A stretch of DNA of 64,000 nucleotides from Paracoccaceae bacterium (GCA_024236495.1 JACKKJ010000002.1:649001-713000); one strand, 5' to 3'. Positions 41,519 to 51,496 are shown, counted from the stretch's first letter. The notes: generated by a model from the sequence alone, not told the origin. A program made the numbers and translations.

Positions 41519-42528
41519 TCCTGTCACTTGCGATTCTTCGTCCCGCCGCCGCTTTCGTGACCGAGGAGGAGGCTCTTTTTCCCGCCGCGGGCACCAGGGC
41601 ACAGACGGTCACCGTCCTTTCCACCACGGACGCGGACGTTCTGCGCCCGGCGATAGAAGCCTTTCAGGAAGCCAATCCCGATGCCGAGCTGCGCTATGTC
41701 GTCGCCTCGAGCCAGGAGGTCTATGCGGCCATCGCCGAGGACCGGGCGCGGTTCGACCTGGTCATTTCGTCGGCGATGGACCTGCAGATGAAACTGGCAA
41801 ACGACGGCTATGCCGCAAGATGGGACAGTGCTGCGACGGCGCGCCTGCCCGACTGGGCGAAATGGCAGGACCGGATCTTTGCCTTTGCGCAGGAAAGCGT
41901 CGTCCTGATCGCATCGCGGCGCGGATTCCAGGGCCTGCCAATCCCGCAGACCCGGCGCGATCTGACCGAACTGCTGCGCGATCACCCGGATGTCTTTCGC
42001 GGACGGATCGGCACATACGACCCGCGCGCGTCTGGCGCGGGTTATCTTTTCGCGACGCAGGAGGCGCGGCAATCGGACAGTTTCTGGCGGCTGGCCGAGG
42101 TTGCCGGCGGTCTGTCGCCACGCCTTTACGCATCGTCCATCGACATGATCTCGGATCTCAAGACCGGCAGGCTCGCGCTGGCCTACAACGTTCTGGGCAG
42201 CTACGCCGGGCCGCGGCTTGAAGCCGACGCGGACGGCGTTGTGGTGGAATTCGCGGATTTCACGCTGACGCTTCTGCGCACCGGCTTCGTGCCGACGGAT
42301 GCCGCCAATCCCGTAGGCGGCGGCGCGTTCCTGGACTTCCTTTTGAGCGCGCGGGGGCAGGCGCTGATCCGCGATCGTGCGGGCCTGCCGCCCATCGACG
42401 AGGCCGCCTTGTCGGCAAGCCCTCATCTCCGGCCAATCCGGCTGGATGCGGGGCTTCTTGTCTACCTCGACCGGCTGAAACGGCAAGCATTTCTGACCGA
42501 ATGGTCCTCGGCGATGTCGCAGGACTGA
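41488..42528 (+). CDS. Periplasmic substrate-binding protein in the TctDE-like operon
   Basis: A 346-residue ABC-type periplasmic binding protein (iron/thiosulfate-like class 2 fold) with signal MRRTGPALAVILSLAILRPAAAF. Mature TVTVLSTTDADVLRPAIEAF, FDLVISSAMDLQMKLAN and YDPRASGAGYLFATQEARQ are visible. No ABC permease or ATPase is nearby. Its start lies 31 nt inside the sensor kinase gene, so it probably serves as a ligand-presenting partner of that sensor rather than a transporter subunit. Confidence 0.8.
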   Translation: MRRTGPALAVILSLAILRPAAAFVTEEEALFPAAGTRAQTVTVLSTTDADVLRPAIEAFQEANPDAELRYVVASSQEVYAAIAEDRARFDLVISSAMDLQMKLANDGYAARWDSAATARLPDWAKWQDRIFAFAQESVVLIASRRGFQGLPIPQTRRDLTELLRDHPDVFRGRIGTYDPRASGAGYLFATQEARQSDSFWRLAEVAGGLSPRLYASSIDMISDLKTGRLALAYNVLGSYAGPRLEADADGVVVEFADFTLTLLRTGFVPTDAANPVGGGAFLDFLLSARGQALIRDRAGLPPIDEAALSASPHLRPIRLDAGLLVYLDRLKRQAFLTEWSSAMSQD

Positions 42529-42618
42529 CCACCGGCGAAATGGCGCTGCCCGTGCTGGTATTCCGGGCCGAAACTTGCAAGATGGGGCCACAGACGCGGT
42601 AATGTCCTGGGGGGATCT

Positions 42619-44433
42619 TTGCGCGGCCGTCGAACCATCTTGCGTCCTTTTTCGGGGGCGGCGCTTTCGGCGCTGCTCTTGATCGCAGGTGCATGGCCCG
42701 CGGGCGCGCTGGAGCAGCTTGAGTTTCTGACCGGCGACGCCGAAAAATCCCTGCGCGAAGACCTGATGGCGGCCTCGCTTCTGAGGCAGCTGCGCGAGGA
42801 TGGCCGGGGCGACCCGTCCGAGATCCTGGCGGCGGCGCGCGAAGACTACGCGCGGCTGACCGGAGCGCTTTATGTAAACGGCTATTACGGCGGCGAAATC
42901 CACATCCTTCTCGACGGGAGGGAGGCGGCGGGGATCGCCCCGCTTGATGCGCCCGGGCAGATCGCGGGCGCCGTCATTCGCATCGATCCCGGCCCAAGGT
43001 TCCATTTCGGCGCCGCGCGGATGCGTCCCTATGCGAAGGGCACAAAACTACCCCCGGCCTATGCCGACACGAAGCCCGCCTATTCGTCGGCGATCGCCGA
43101 CGCCGCGGAAGCGGGTGTGGATGGCTGGCGCGCGATCGGTCACGCCAAGGCGCAGGTCGCCGATCAGGAAATCCTTGCGGATCACGCGACCCGAACCCTC
43201 GATTCGGTCATCCTGCTTGAACCTGGTCCGAAGCTGCGCTTCGGCCGGTTGACCATCGATGGCCAGCAACGCACGCGCGAAGACCGGCTATACGAGATCG
43301 CCGGTTTTCCCGCCGGCACCACCTTCGACCCGGCAGTGCTGGACAAGGTCGCGACCCGCCTGCGTCGGACGGGCGTGTTCCAGTCTGTCGCGGTGACCGA
43401 ATCCGAGGTTCCGAACGCGGACGGGACGCTGGACATCGAGATTTCAGTGGCAGAAGAGGCGCCGCGCAGGCTGGGCTTCGGGGCGGAGGTTTCCAGTTCC
43501 GAAGGTCTGGCGCTGTCGGCCTACTGGATGCATCGCAACCTTCTGGGCGGCGCCGAGCGCCTGCGGATCGACGGTGAGATCGCGAACATCGCGGGCGATG
43601 TCGCGGCGGCGGGATACCGGCTGGCCGCGCGTCTCGACCGGCCCGCGACCTTCACCCCCGACACGTCCCTGTTCCTGTCCACGGAGGCCATCCGTTATTC
43701 GCTTGGCGATCTGCGGATCGACGCAATCACCCTGGGCGCGGGTCTTTCGCATGCGTTCAGCGAGGATCTGAAGGGCGAAGTCGGCTTCGAGTACACCCAT
43801 GCGCGGGCGGATTTTCTGGGCAGCAGCGCGACCTACGATCAGCTTGCGCTGCCGACAAGTGTCGAATGGGACCGGCGCGATGACCGGCTGAACGCCACTT
43901 CGGGATTTTACCTGAACGCGGCTGTCACGCCATTTCTGGGGTTCGGAACGACGGGATCGGGGGCGCAGATCAAGGGCGACTTCCGGACCTATCGAGGATT
44001 TGGCGGCGACCGTTTCGTCCTGGCCGGCCGGATGCAGCTTGGTGCCGTTCTGGGCCCGTCGCTGGCAGAGACGCCGCCCGACTATCTTTTCTATTCCGGC
44101 GGCGGCGGAACGGTGCGCGGCCAGCCCTATCAATCGCTGGGCGTTGTGCAAATGCTGGGTCCGGACACCTATGAGACCGGTGGGCAAAGCTTTGCCGCGC
44201 TGTCGGGCGAGGTTCGTGCGCAGATCACCGATTCGATATCCGTCGTCGGCTTCTATGACGCCGGGTTTGTCGGCGCCGAGGGTTTTTCGGGCGGGGCCTG
44301 GCATTCCGGCGCGGGCCTTGGTCTTCGCTACAATACCGGTCTTGGCCCGCTTCGGCTGGATGTCGCCGCGCCGGTTTCCGGCGACACCGGCGAAGGGATC
44401 CAGCTTTATATCGGCATCGGGCAGGCCTTCTGA
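42619..44433 (+). CDS. tamA: Translocation and assembly module protein TamA
   Basis: TamA is an Omp85 outer-membrane protein that with TamB helps insert outer-membrane proteins. The 604-residue protein has signal ...AALSALLLIAGAWPAGAL, POTRA domains (about 35-290) and a C-terminal 16-strand barrel (about 300-604) with FYSGGGGTVRGQPYQSLG and the final YIGIGQAF ending in Phe. Start TTG 42619 has GGGGGGA 4 nt upstream; no in-frame ATG is close. Confidence 0.92.
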   Translation: MRGRRTILRPFSGAALSALLLIAGAWPAGALEQLEFLTGDAEKSLREDLMAASLLRQLREDGRGDPSEILAAAREDYARLTGALYVNGYYGGEIHILLDGREAAGIAPLDAPGQIAGAVIRIDPGPRFHFGAARMRPYAKGTKLPPAYADTKPAYSSAIADAAEAGVDGWRAIGHAKAQVADQEILADHATRTLDSVILLEPGPKLRFGRLTIDGQQRTREDRLYEIAGFPAGTTFDPAVLDKVATRLRRTGVFQSVAVTESEVPNADGTLDIEISVAEEAPRRLGFGAEVSSSEGLALSAYWMHRNLLGGAERLRIDGEIANIAGDVAAAGYRLAARLDRPATFTPDTSLFLSTEAIRYSLGDLRIDAITLGAGLSHAFSEDLKGEVGFEYTHARADFLGSSATYDQLALPTSVEWDRRDDRLNATSGFYLNAAVTPFLGFGTTGSGAQIKGDFRTYRGFGGDRFVLAGRMQLGAVLGPSLAETPPDYLFYSGGGGTVRGQPYQSLGVVQMLGPDTYETGGQSFAALSGEVRAQITDSISVVGFYDAGFVGAEGFSGGAWHSGAGLGLRYNTGLGPLRLDVAAPVSGDTGEGIQLYIGIGQAF

Positions 44434-47400
44434 TGCGGGCGCTGGTTCTGTCAGTCCTTCTGGCGCTGTCCCCGCTGCCCGTCATCGCGCAGGACAGCGC
44501 GACCAGCGAGGCAGACCGCGGGTTTCTGACCGGTTTTCTTGAAGACAATCTGTCGGGGGCAGGCCGTTCGGTCCGGATCGACGGATTTGCGGGCGCTTTG
44601 TCGTCACGGGCAACCTTCACGCAACTCAGCATCGCCGATGACACGGGCGTCTGGCTGACGATCCGCAAAGGCGCGATTTCGTGGAACCGCACGGCCCTGC
44701 TGTCGGGCCGGGTCGAGATCGACGAGATGTCGGCCGAAGAGATCGTGGTGGAGCGCAAGCCCGCGACCGCTGGGGCCACAGATGACGCGGCGGGCAGCGG
44801 GGGATCTTTCGCACTGCCAGAACTGCCGGTTTCGTTGCGCATCAGCGCCCTGCGCGCCGATCGCGTCGCGCTGGGCGCCGGCATCCTGGGCGAACCTGTC
44901 GAATTCAGGGCAGAGGGCGCGGCGGAGCTTGCGGACGGGCAGGGCGAAGCAAAGTTCAGCGCGCGGCGAACGGGTCAGGGGCCGTCGGGCGATTTCACGC
45001 TGATGGCCAGCTATGCCAACGCGACCCGGCGGGCGGCCATCGACCTTCTGGCGGCAGAAGGCAAGGGCGGGATCGTCGCGCGCCTTGCCGGTCTTCCCGG
45101 AGAGCCCGCGATCCAGCTTGCCCTGAACGGGACGGGTCCGGTCGATGATTTCGCCGCCGACATCGCGCTTTCGACGGACGGCGCGCCGCGACTGACGGGG
45201 AAGGTCGGATTTGGGGCGGCGGGCAGCGATCTGGCCGCGGGTCAGCGGGTTCATCTGGACCTTTCGGGCGACATCCGCCCGCTGTTCGAACCCGCCTACC
45301 ACGACTTCTTCGGCGACCAGTCCCGCCTTGTCGCCGATGGGCGCAGGTTTGCCGACGGGCGTCTTGAGCTTTCGGCGCTGGACCTTCGATCCAGAGCCCT
45401 GTCCCTTTCCGGGCAAGCCGCCGTGGGCGCCGACGGGTTGCCGCGGCGGCTGCGGGCCGACATCGCGCTGGGTGACACAGGCGGGGCGCCGGTCCTCTTG
45501 CCGGTGCCCGGCGCGGAGACGACCGTGACTGGTGCCGATCTGCACCTGACATTCGATGCCGCGAAGGGCGAAGGCTGGTCGCTTGACGGAACGCTCGCTG
45601 GATTTCAGCGCGCCGATCTTTCCCTGGGCGAGGTCATCCTGGACGGGTCGGGGCGGATCGCGCCCGACCGGGCCGGGGGAACGGTGACGCTTGCGATCGA
45701 TGGCCTGCAGGCTGGCGACGCGGGCCTTTCCGAGGCTGTCGGCGACCGGATAGACGGGCGCGTCGTCTTTTCCTGGCAACGCGGCGGGGCGCTGCGTTTT
45801 CCGGTGATGGTGCTTTCCGGGACGGACTATCGCCTGGCCGGCCGGGCGGCCGTGGCCGGAACCGGCCTTGATGCCGATGTGACGGTCAGAGCCGCCGATC
45901 TGTCGCGTGCGGCCAGGATCAGCGGGCTTGGCCTGAGCGGTGCCGCGGACCTGTCGCTTTCGGGGACCGCGGACCTGACCAGCGGTGTTTTCGACGTCAC
46001 CCTTGGCGGCACGGGCACCAGGCTGCGGGTCGGCATCGCGGATCTTGATCGTTTGCTGTCCGAAACGACGACGTTCCGGGCAGAGGCGGCTGGGCGGGTG
46101 GAAAACTTCGACCTGCGCGCCGCGTCACTGGTGACGGGGGGCTTTTCCGCCACCGCTGCGGGCCATGTCGCGCAGGGCGCGAACGATCTTTCGGCCGAAG
46201 TTGCGCTGGATGACCTTGGCCGGCTGCGCGAAACCCTTGGCGGATCGGTCAAGGCACAGCTGCGCCTGACAGAGGACTCCGGCCTGCGCCGGATCGAGGG
46301 GACGGCGACGGCAAACGACCCCCGCCTCGGCAACCCGACGCTGAACCAGGTCTTCGCCGGGCAATCCGATGTCGATTTCGCGGTCACCCAGCAGGACGGG
46401 ACCATCCTTGTCGATCACCTCGCCTTTGCCGGCTCCCGGTTGTCGGCACGGATCAGCGCCGCGGCGGGCGATCCGCTTGAACTGTCGATAGACGCGAGAC
46501 TTGCCAACGCGGCGATCCTCGCGCCCGAGCTTCCCGGCCCGGTGCAGGTTACCGGCACGCTCCGGCAGGGGGCGGGCTATCGGCTGGACCTGACCGGCAC
46601 CGGCCCGGGCGGTATCGAGGCGGCGTTTTCGGGCGATGTCGCGGCGGATCTTTCCCGCGCCGACATTCAGGCAAGCGGCAGGCTGCGCGCCGAGGTGGCA
46701 AACGGATTCATCGCGCCGCGCGCCGCGTCCGGGCCGCTAGGCTTCGATCTGCGGCTTTCCGGCCCGCCGAAGCTGTCGTCGGTTTCCGGAACGGTCACGG
46801 CGGAGGGGATACGGGTCAGCGATCCGACAGTCTTCCTTTCGATCGAGAATCTGACCGCAAGGACGACCCTTTCCGGCGCTTCTGCCGGGCTTTCGTTTTC
46901 GGGTGCCTTCCGAGAGGGCGGAACCCTCGCGGGGGAGGGCACGGTTTCGCTTGCACCGGGGCTCGACACCGACCTGACGCTGACGCTTGAGGGCGCGCGG
47001 CTCCGCGATCCGCAGCTTTTCGAAACCGATGCCAGCGGAACGATCCGCCTTTCCGGCCCGATTCAGCGCGGCGGCAGGGTTTCCGGTTCGATAAGGCTTG
47101 GGCAGACCGATATCCGTGTGGGAACCGCAAGTCTTGGGTCCACCCGCCAGATCCCCAAGATCACCCATCGCGCCGAACCCGAACGGGTGCGCGCCAGCCG
47201 GGCACGGGCCGGGTTGACCGAAACGCAGGCCCAAGCGAAGGGGCCGAAGACCCCGATGACGATCGACATGACGATTTCCGCGCCACAGCGGATCTTCGTG
47301 CGCGGGCGCGGCCTGGATGCGGAACTTGGCGGCGCGCTGACGCTGACAGGAACCACGGACAATATCGTGCCGTCGGGCCAGTTCCAGTTGATCCGAGGCC

Positions 47401-47948
47401 GGCTGGACATACTGACCAAACGGCTGAACATCACCGAGGGCATAATCGAGATGCGCGGCGCGCTTGAGCCCTATCTGAAGTTCGTTGCGAGCCATCAGGG
47501 GGACGGCGTCACCACCCTGGTGACGATCGAGGGCCCGGCCAGCGCGCCTGAGATCCGTTTTTCATCGTCGCCCGAACTGCCCGAGGAAGAAGTCCTGTCG
47601 CAGCTATTGTTCGGCCGGGGGGTGCAGACCCTGTCGGTCTTTCAGGCCGCGCAGCTGGCCTCGGCCGTGGCGACGTTGGCGGGCAAGGGCGGCGAGGGGA
47701 TCGTCGGGCGACTGCGCAACGCGCTGGGCGTGGACGATCTGGACGTTTCGACGGACGAGACCGGGGGCACTTCTGTCCGGGCGGGAAAATACCTTTCGGA
47801 AAAGGTCTATACGGATGTCACGGTCGACAGCCAGGGCAAGACCGAGATCAACCTGAACCTTGATATCCGCAAGGGACTGAAGGCCAAAGGATCGGTGGAT
47901 TCGCGAGGTTCGACCGGCCTCGGGATCTTTTACGAAAAGGATTACTGA
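44433..47948 (+). CDS. tamB: Translocation and assembly module protein TamB
   Basis: TamB spans the periplasm from inner membrane to TamA and probably carries phospholipids. The 1171-residue protein has a signal or anchor MRALVLSVLLALSPLPVIAQ, a long beta-rich repeat body with no cysteine, and a C-terminal DUF490 domain containing LTGTTDNIVPSGQFQLIRGRLDILTK and FGRGVQTLSVFQAAQLA, ending GIFYEKDY. ATG 44433 overlaps the tamA TGA, so the pair is coupled. Confidence 0.94.
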   Translation: MRALVLSVLLALSPLPVIAQDSATSEADRGFLTGFLEDNLSGAGRSVRIDGFAGALSSRATFTQLSIADDTGVWLTIRKGAISWNRTALLSGRVEIDEMSAEEIVVERKPATAGATDDAAGSGGSFALPELPVSLRISALRADRVALGAGILGEPVEFRAEGAAELADGQGEAKFSARRTGQGPSGDFTLMASYANATRRAAIDLLAAEGKGGIVARLAGLPGEPAIQLALNGTGPVDDFAADIALSTDGAPRLTGKVGFGAAGSDLAAGQRVHLDLSGDIRPLFEPAYHDFFGDQSRLVADGRRFADGRLELSALDLRSRALSLSGQAAVGADGLPRRLRADIALGDTGGAPVLLPVPGAETTVTGADLHLTFDAAKGEGWSLDGTLAGFQRADLSLGEVILDGSGRIAPDRAGGTVTLAIDGLQAGDAGLSEAVGDRIDGRVVFSWQRGGALRFPVMVLSGTDYRLAGRAAVAGTGLDADVTVRAADLSRAARISGLGLSGAADLSLSGTADLTSGVFDVTLGGTGTRLRVGIADLDRLLSETTTFRAEAAGRVENFDLRAASLVTGGFSATAAGHVAQGANDLSAEVALDDLGRLRETLGGSVKAQLRLTEDSGLRRIEGTATANDPRLGNPTLNQVFAGQSDVDFAVTQQDGTILVDHLAFAGSRLSARISAAAGDPLELSIDARLANAAILAPELPGPVQVTGTLRQGAGYRLDLTGTGPGGIEAAFSGDVAADLSRADIQASGRLRAEVANGFIAPRAASGPLGFDLRLSGPPKLSSVSGTVTAEGIRVSDPTVFLSIENLTARTTLSGASAGLSFSGAFREGGTLAGEGTVSLAPGLDTDLTLTLEGARLRDPQLFETDASGTIRLSGPIQRGGRVSGSIRLGQTDIRVGTASLGSTRQIPKITHRAEPERVRASRARAGLTETQAQAKGPKTPMTIDMTISAPQRIFVRGRGLDAELGGALTLTGTTDNIVPSGQFQLIRGRLDILTKRLNITEGIIEMRGALEPYLKFVASHQGDGVTTLVTIEGPASAPEIRFSSSPELPEEEVLSQLLFGRGVQTLSVFQAAQLASAVATLAGKGGEGIVGRLRNALGVDDLDVSTDETGGTSVRAGKYLSEKVYTDVTVDSQGKTEINLNLDIRKGLKAKGSVDSRGSTGLGIFYEKDY

Positions 47949-48808
47949 CGCTGGCGCGTCCTTGTCAGCTCCGCGTTCACCACGGCGCCAAAAAGGACGA
48001 TGTAAGCCGACATGTATAGCCAGACCAGAAGCGCGATCACCGCACCAAGCGAACCGTAGACGCGATTGTAGTTCGCGAAATAGGTCAGATAGGCGGAAAA
48101 CCCGACCGAACCTGCGGCCCAGGTCAGCGCCGCAAGAAGCGCGCCCGGCAGGACATAGGATGACATCTCGCCGGGCCGGTGCAGCCCGACCCGATAGAAG
48201 ATCAAGAGCGCGGACAAGACGACAAGCATGAGGACCGCCCAGGGCAGCACCGTCAGGATCGCCCCCTCGAACGGGCCGAAGGCGACGAAGTTGAGCGCGA
48301 CCGGAACGACGACGACCGTGGCGAGCGCCGCAAACAGAAGCGCGAACAACCCCGCCGTGAGAACGGCGGTCCCGGCAAGACGCCAGAGGATCGCGTGGCG
48401 CTTGCGATCATGCGCAGCATGCAGCCCCGCCACCAGGGCATCGACACCTGAGTGGACAGAATAAAGCGCGATGACCAGCGAAAAGGCCGTCGTCCAGCCT
48501 GTCGTCCCGCCATCCGCCGACAGCAGCGTCATCAATTGCGCCTCGATCACGTCATAGGCCGCCGCCGGGATCAGGTCACGGACCGATACGAGGTAGAGGT
48601 CGATGACAAGGGGGTCCGCGAACAGGCTCCAGAACGCGATGAGAGCGACCATTCCCGGAAAGATCGCAAGCATGCTGTAGAAGGCGACGCCCGCGGCGAT
48701 CAGCGACAGGTTCCTGTCACCCGTGGCCACCCAGACGGCGCGCAGGAAGGCACGCACGCCGGGCAGCCGCGCCCTAGCCGAACCGTTTCCAGACCGCGCC
48801 ATCGCCAA
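47942..48808 (-). CDS. YihY/BrkB family membrane protein
   Basis: A 288-residue integral membrane protein of the YihY (virulence factor BrkB) family with six membrane helices and LSLIAAGVAFYSMLAIFPGMVAL near the start and SLGAVIALLVWLYMSAYIVLFGAVVNAEL at the end. Function unresolved; it is not an RNase despite old naming. Its 3' end overlaps tamB by 7 nt convergently. The start at 48808 (or 48802) overlaps the dnaQ end by up to 35 nt. Confidence 0.85.
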   Translation of the reverse strand: MAMARSGNGSARARLPGVRAFLRAVWVATGDRNLSLIAAGVAFYSMLAIFPGMVALIAFWSLFADPLVIDLYLVSVRDLIPAAAYDVIEAQLMTLLSADGGTTGWTTAFSLVIALYSVHSGVDALVAGLHAAHDRKRHAILWRLAGTAVLTAGLFALLFAALATVVVVPVALNFVAFGPFEGAILTVLPWAVLMLVVLSALLIFYRVGLHRPGEMSSYVLPGALLAALTWAAGSVGFSAYLTYFANYNRVYGSLGAVIALLVWLYMSAYIVLFGAVVNAELTRTRQRQ

Positions 48809-49469
48809 GCCCCGTCACGAATGCGTCATGCGCGGCGGCCTCCGCCTCGGTCAGGCGCTGCGGAAGCGGCACCGGGCGCGGGCGCGGGCGCCAGTCGCCG
48901 GCATCCTGCGGTCCCGACGCGGCTTCGGCGCTGACGGACAGCGCGAAGTCCGGCTGGCGGCCACCGATCAGTTCAAGGTAGACTTCGGCCAGAAGTTCGC
49001 TGTCAAGCAGCGCGCCGTGTTTTTCGCGCGCGGAGTTGTCGATGCCGAAGCGGCGGCACAGCGCGTCCAGCGATGCCGGGGAGCCCGGAAACTTGCGCCG
49101 CGCCATCGCCACAGTATCCAGCGCACGGTCGTTGGCGATCTGGAGCTGGCCCGCCCAGTTCAGTTCCGCGTTCAGAAACTTCATGTCGAAGGCGGCGTTG
49201 TGGATCACCAGCCGGGAATCCGTTCCGATGAACTCCAGAAACGCCGTTGCGATCTGGGTGAACCGGGGCTTGTCGCGCAGAAAGTCGTCGCCAAGCCCGT
49301 GCACCTCGAACGCCTCGGCGGGCATGGCGCGGTCCGGGTTGATGTACTGGTGGTAGGTGCGGCCGGTCGGGACGTGATTGAAAAGCTCGATCGCGCCGAT
49401 TTCGACGATGCGGTGCCCCTCGGCGGGTTCGAACCCGGTGGTTTCGGTATCCAGAACGATCTCACGCAT
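48774..49469 (-). CDS. dnaQ: DNA polymerase III epsilon subunit (proofreading exonuclease)
   Basis: A 231-residue DnaQ-family 3'-5' exonuclease. ExoI motif REIVLDTETTGFEPAEGHRI, ExoII LVIHNAAFDMKFLNAEL and ExoIII RRKFPGSPASLDALCRRFGI with ALLDSELLAEVYLEL are all present. It is the polymerase III proofreader. It overlaps coaE by 8 nt at its start and runs away from oriC with maf, aroE and coaE. Confidence 0.95.
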   Translation of the reverse strand: MREIVLDTETTGFEPAEGHRIVEIGAIELFNHVPTGRTYHQYINPDRAMPAEAFEVHGLGDDFLRDKPRFTQIATAFLEFIGTDSRLVIHNAAFDMKFLNAELNWAGQLQIANDRALDTVAMARRKFPGSPASLDALCRRFGIDNSAREKHGALLDSELLAEVYLELIGGRQPDFALSVSAEAASGPQDAGDWRPRPRPVPLPQRLTEAEAAAHDAFVTGLGDGAVWKRFG

Positions 49470-50064
49470 GCCTTGCCCCGATGCTTGCGATCAGGTTTCG
49501 CACGGCAGAACGGGCGGCTTCAAGGGTTTCCGTCCCGATCAGATAGGTCGCCCGGGCGCGCTTGTCCGCGTCGGGCATCTGCCGCGCGAGGATCAGCGAA
49601 AGCTGTTCGGCCGTCATCCCGGGCCGCGCGAGCACCCTTTCGCGCTGGACCTCGGCCGGGACGGACACGACCACGGTCGCATCCAGATCGCGGTCGGCGC
49701 CGGTTTCGAAAAGAAGCGGGATGTCGAGAACGACAAGCCGGGCACCTTCCCTTGCGGCCCGCGCGATGAAACCGGCGCGGTCCGCGGCGACGATCGGGTG
49801 CACCGCCGCCTCGATCTGACGAAGGGCGGCGGGGTCGGTGGCGATCCAGTCCTTCAAGGCGCCGCGATCGACCGCGCCGTCGACAATCGCCTGCGGATGA
49901 AGGGCTGCGATCGCGGAAACCGCCGCGCCGCCAGGGGCATAGGCCCGGTGGACGGCGGCGTCGGCGTCCCAGACGGGAATTCCCTCGTCGCGGAACATCG
50001 CGGCGGTCGTCGATTTGCCCATGCCGATGGAGCCGGTCAACCCCAGAAGAAAGGGGCGGTTCAT
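49462..50064 (-). CDS. coaE: Dephospho-CoA kinase
   Basis: CoaE phosphorylates dephospho-CoA in the last step of coenzyme A synthesis. The 200-residue P-loop protein has LLGLTGSIGMGKSTTAAMF (residues 6-24), VWDADAAVHRAYAPGG and LVVLDIPLLFETGAD. ATG 50064 overlaps the aroE stop by 4 nt. The aroE-coaE-dnaQ order is typical of alphaproteobacteria. Confidence 0.95.
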   Translation of the reverse strand: MNRPFLLGLTGSIGMGKSTTAAMFRDEGIPVWDADAAVHRAYAPGGAAVSAIAALHPQAIVDGAVDRGALKDWIATDPAALRQIEAAVHPIVAADRAGFIARAAREGARLVVLDIPLLFETGADRDLDATVVVSVPAEVQRERVLARPGMTAEQLSLILARQMPDADKRARATYLIGTETLEAARSAVRNLIASIGARHA

Positions 50065-50900
50065 CCCTTCAGGACCGCGTCGCGGGTCTTCTGATCGACT
50101 TCGGGCCGCTTGCCGAACCAGCGCTCGAAACCCGGCGCGGCCTGATGCAGAAGCATGCCGAGGCCGTCGACCGTCACGCAGCCGATATCTGCCGCGGCAT
50201 CCAGAAAGGCGGTGCGCAGCGGCGTGTAGACAAGGTCGTTCACGACGGCGTCCGGCGATAGGGCGTCCAGAGGCAGGCGCAGGTCGGGCTTGCCGACCAT
50301 GCCCAGAGAAGACGTGTTCACCACGGTCACCGCGTCTTCCAGCATGTTGCCCGCCTGAACCCAGTCGTAAACCACGACCCGCGCCCCGAATTCCGACCGC
50401 AGGACATCGGCGCGCGCCCGGGTTCTGTTGGTGATGCGCACCTCGGGCGCACCGGCGTCGAGAAGTGCTGTGACAACAGCGCGCGCCGCACCACCGGCAC
50501 CGATTACCGCCGCGGGACCGGCGGCCGGTCGCCATTTCGGCGCGTTCTGCCTCAGGTTCGCGATGAAACCGTGGCCGTCGGTGTTGTCGGCATGGATCTT
50601 GCCGTCCGCGCGGAAGATCAACGTATTCGCCGCACCGATCAGGGCTGCGCGATCGGTCACGATATCGGCAAGGGCAAGGACGGTTTCCTTGTGCGGGATG
50701 GTCACGTTCAGCCCGACGAAACCCGCCCGTGGAAGGGCGTGCAGCACCTCTTTCAGGTCAGCCTGGGCGACATCCATGGGGATGTAGTAGCCAGCGATAC
50801 CGTAGGTTTTCAGCCAGTGCCCATGAAGCAGCGGGGATTTGGAATGCGCGATCGGGGATCCGATGACGCCAGCGAGCGGTATTCGAGGATGGTCGGTCAT
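50061..50900 (-). CDS. aroE: Shikimate dehydrogenase
   Basis: AroE reduces 3-dehydroshikimate with NADPH. The 279-residue protein has GVIGSPIAHSKSPLLHGHWL (substrate site, residues 10-29), GLNVTIPHKETVL with the catalytic Lys, AVIGAGGAARAVVTALLD (NADP loop) and the GLGMLLHQAAPGFERWFG C terminus. It overlaps maf by 4 nt and coaE by 4 nt. Confidence 0.96.
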   Translation of the reverse strand: MTDHPRIPLAGVIGSPIAHSKSPLLHGHWLKTYGIAGYYIPMDVAQADLKEVLHALPRAGFVGLNVTIPHKETVLALADIVTDRAALIGAANTLIFRADGKIHADNTDGHGFIANLRQNAPKWRPAAGPAAVIGAGGAARAVVTALLDAGAPEVRITNRTRARADVLRSEFGARVVVYDWVQAGNMLEDAVTVVNTSSLGMVGKPDLRLPLDALSPDAVVNDLVYTPLRTAFLDAAADIGCVTVDGLGMLLHQAAPGFERWFGKRPEVDQKTRDAVLKG

Positions 50901-51496
50901 GACGCGATGTCGCCCCGAACCGAAAGCCAGGTCAAGAGTTCGATGAGCGGCAGGCCAAGCACATGGAAGAAATCACCCTCGACCCGTGCCATCAGGCGCA
51001 CACCTTCCTCTTCCAGCTTGTAGGCGCCGACGCTTTCGCGAATGCTTTCCCAGTTTCGGGCGACATAGTCGTCGAGATAGGCGTCGGACACACCCCGCAT
51101 GGTCAGGCGCACCTGGCCGACATGGCGCCAAAGCGGTTCCCCGTCCCTGCACACGACCGCAGCAGAAAGAAGACGATGGGTCTTTCCCCGGAGTGCGGCG
51201 ATCTGGGCGCGCGCATCGGCCTGGTCTTGCGGTTTGGTCAGGATCACCCCGTCAAGTTCCAGCACCTGATCCGCACCGAGGACTAGCGCGCCGGGCCTGC
51301 GGGCAGAGACCTTGGCCGCCTTCGCCTCGGCCAGGGCATCGGCGATGTCGCGCGGGCTTGCGCCTTCGGCCTGAAGCGCGGCGCGAATTGTTTCCTCATC
51401 AACCCGCGCGGGGTCCGTTTCGACCGAAAGGCCGGCGTTGCGCAGCAGGGTGGCACGGATGGCGGAACCGGAGGCAAGGACAAGGTCGGCGGGCAT
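50897..51496 (-). CDS. maf: Maf-like nucleoside triphosphate pyrophosphatase
   Basis: Maf proteins hydrolyse non-standard or canonical nucleoside triphosphates to monophosphates. The 199-residue protein starts MPADLVLASGSAIRATLLRN, has LVLGADQVLELDG (catalytic Asp) and ARVEGDFFHVLGLPLIEL. I chose ATG 51496 for the family start. It is the first gene leftward from oriC, and a strong reverse DnaA box overlaps its immediate upstream region. Confidence 0.92.
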   Translation of the reverse strand: MPADLVLASGSAIRATLLRNAGLSVETDPARVDEETIRAALQAEGASPRDIADALAEAKAAKVSARRPGALVLGADQVLELDGVILTKPQDQADARAQIAALRGKTHRLLSAAVVCRDGEPLWRHVGQVRLTMRGVSDAYLDDYVARNWESIRESVGAYKLEEEGVRLMARVEGDFFHVLGLPLIELLTWLSVRGDIAS

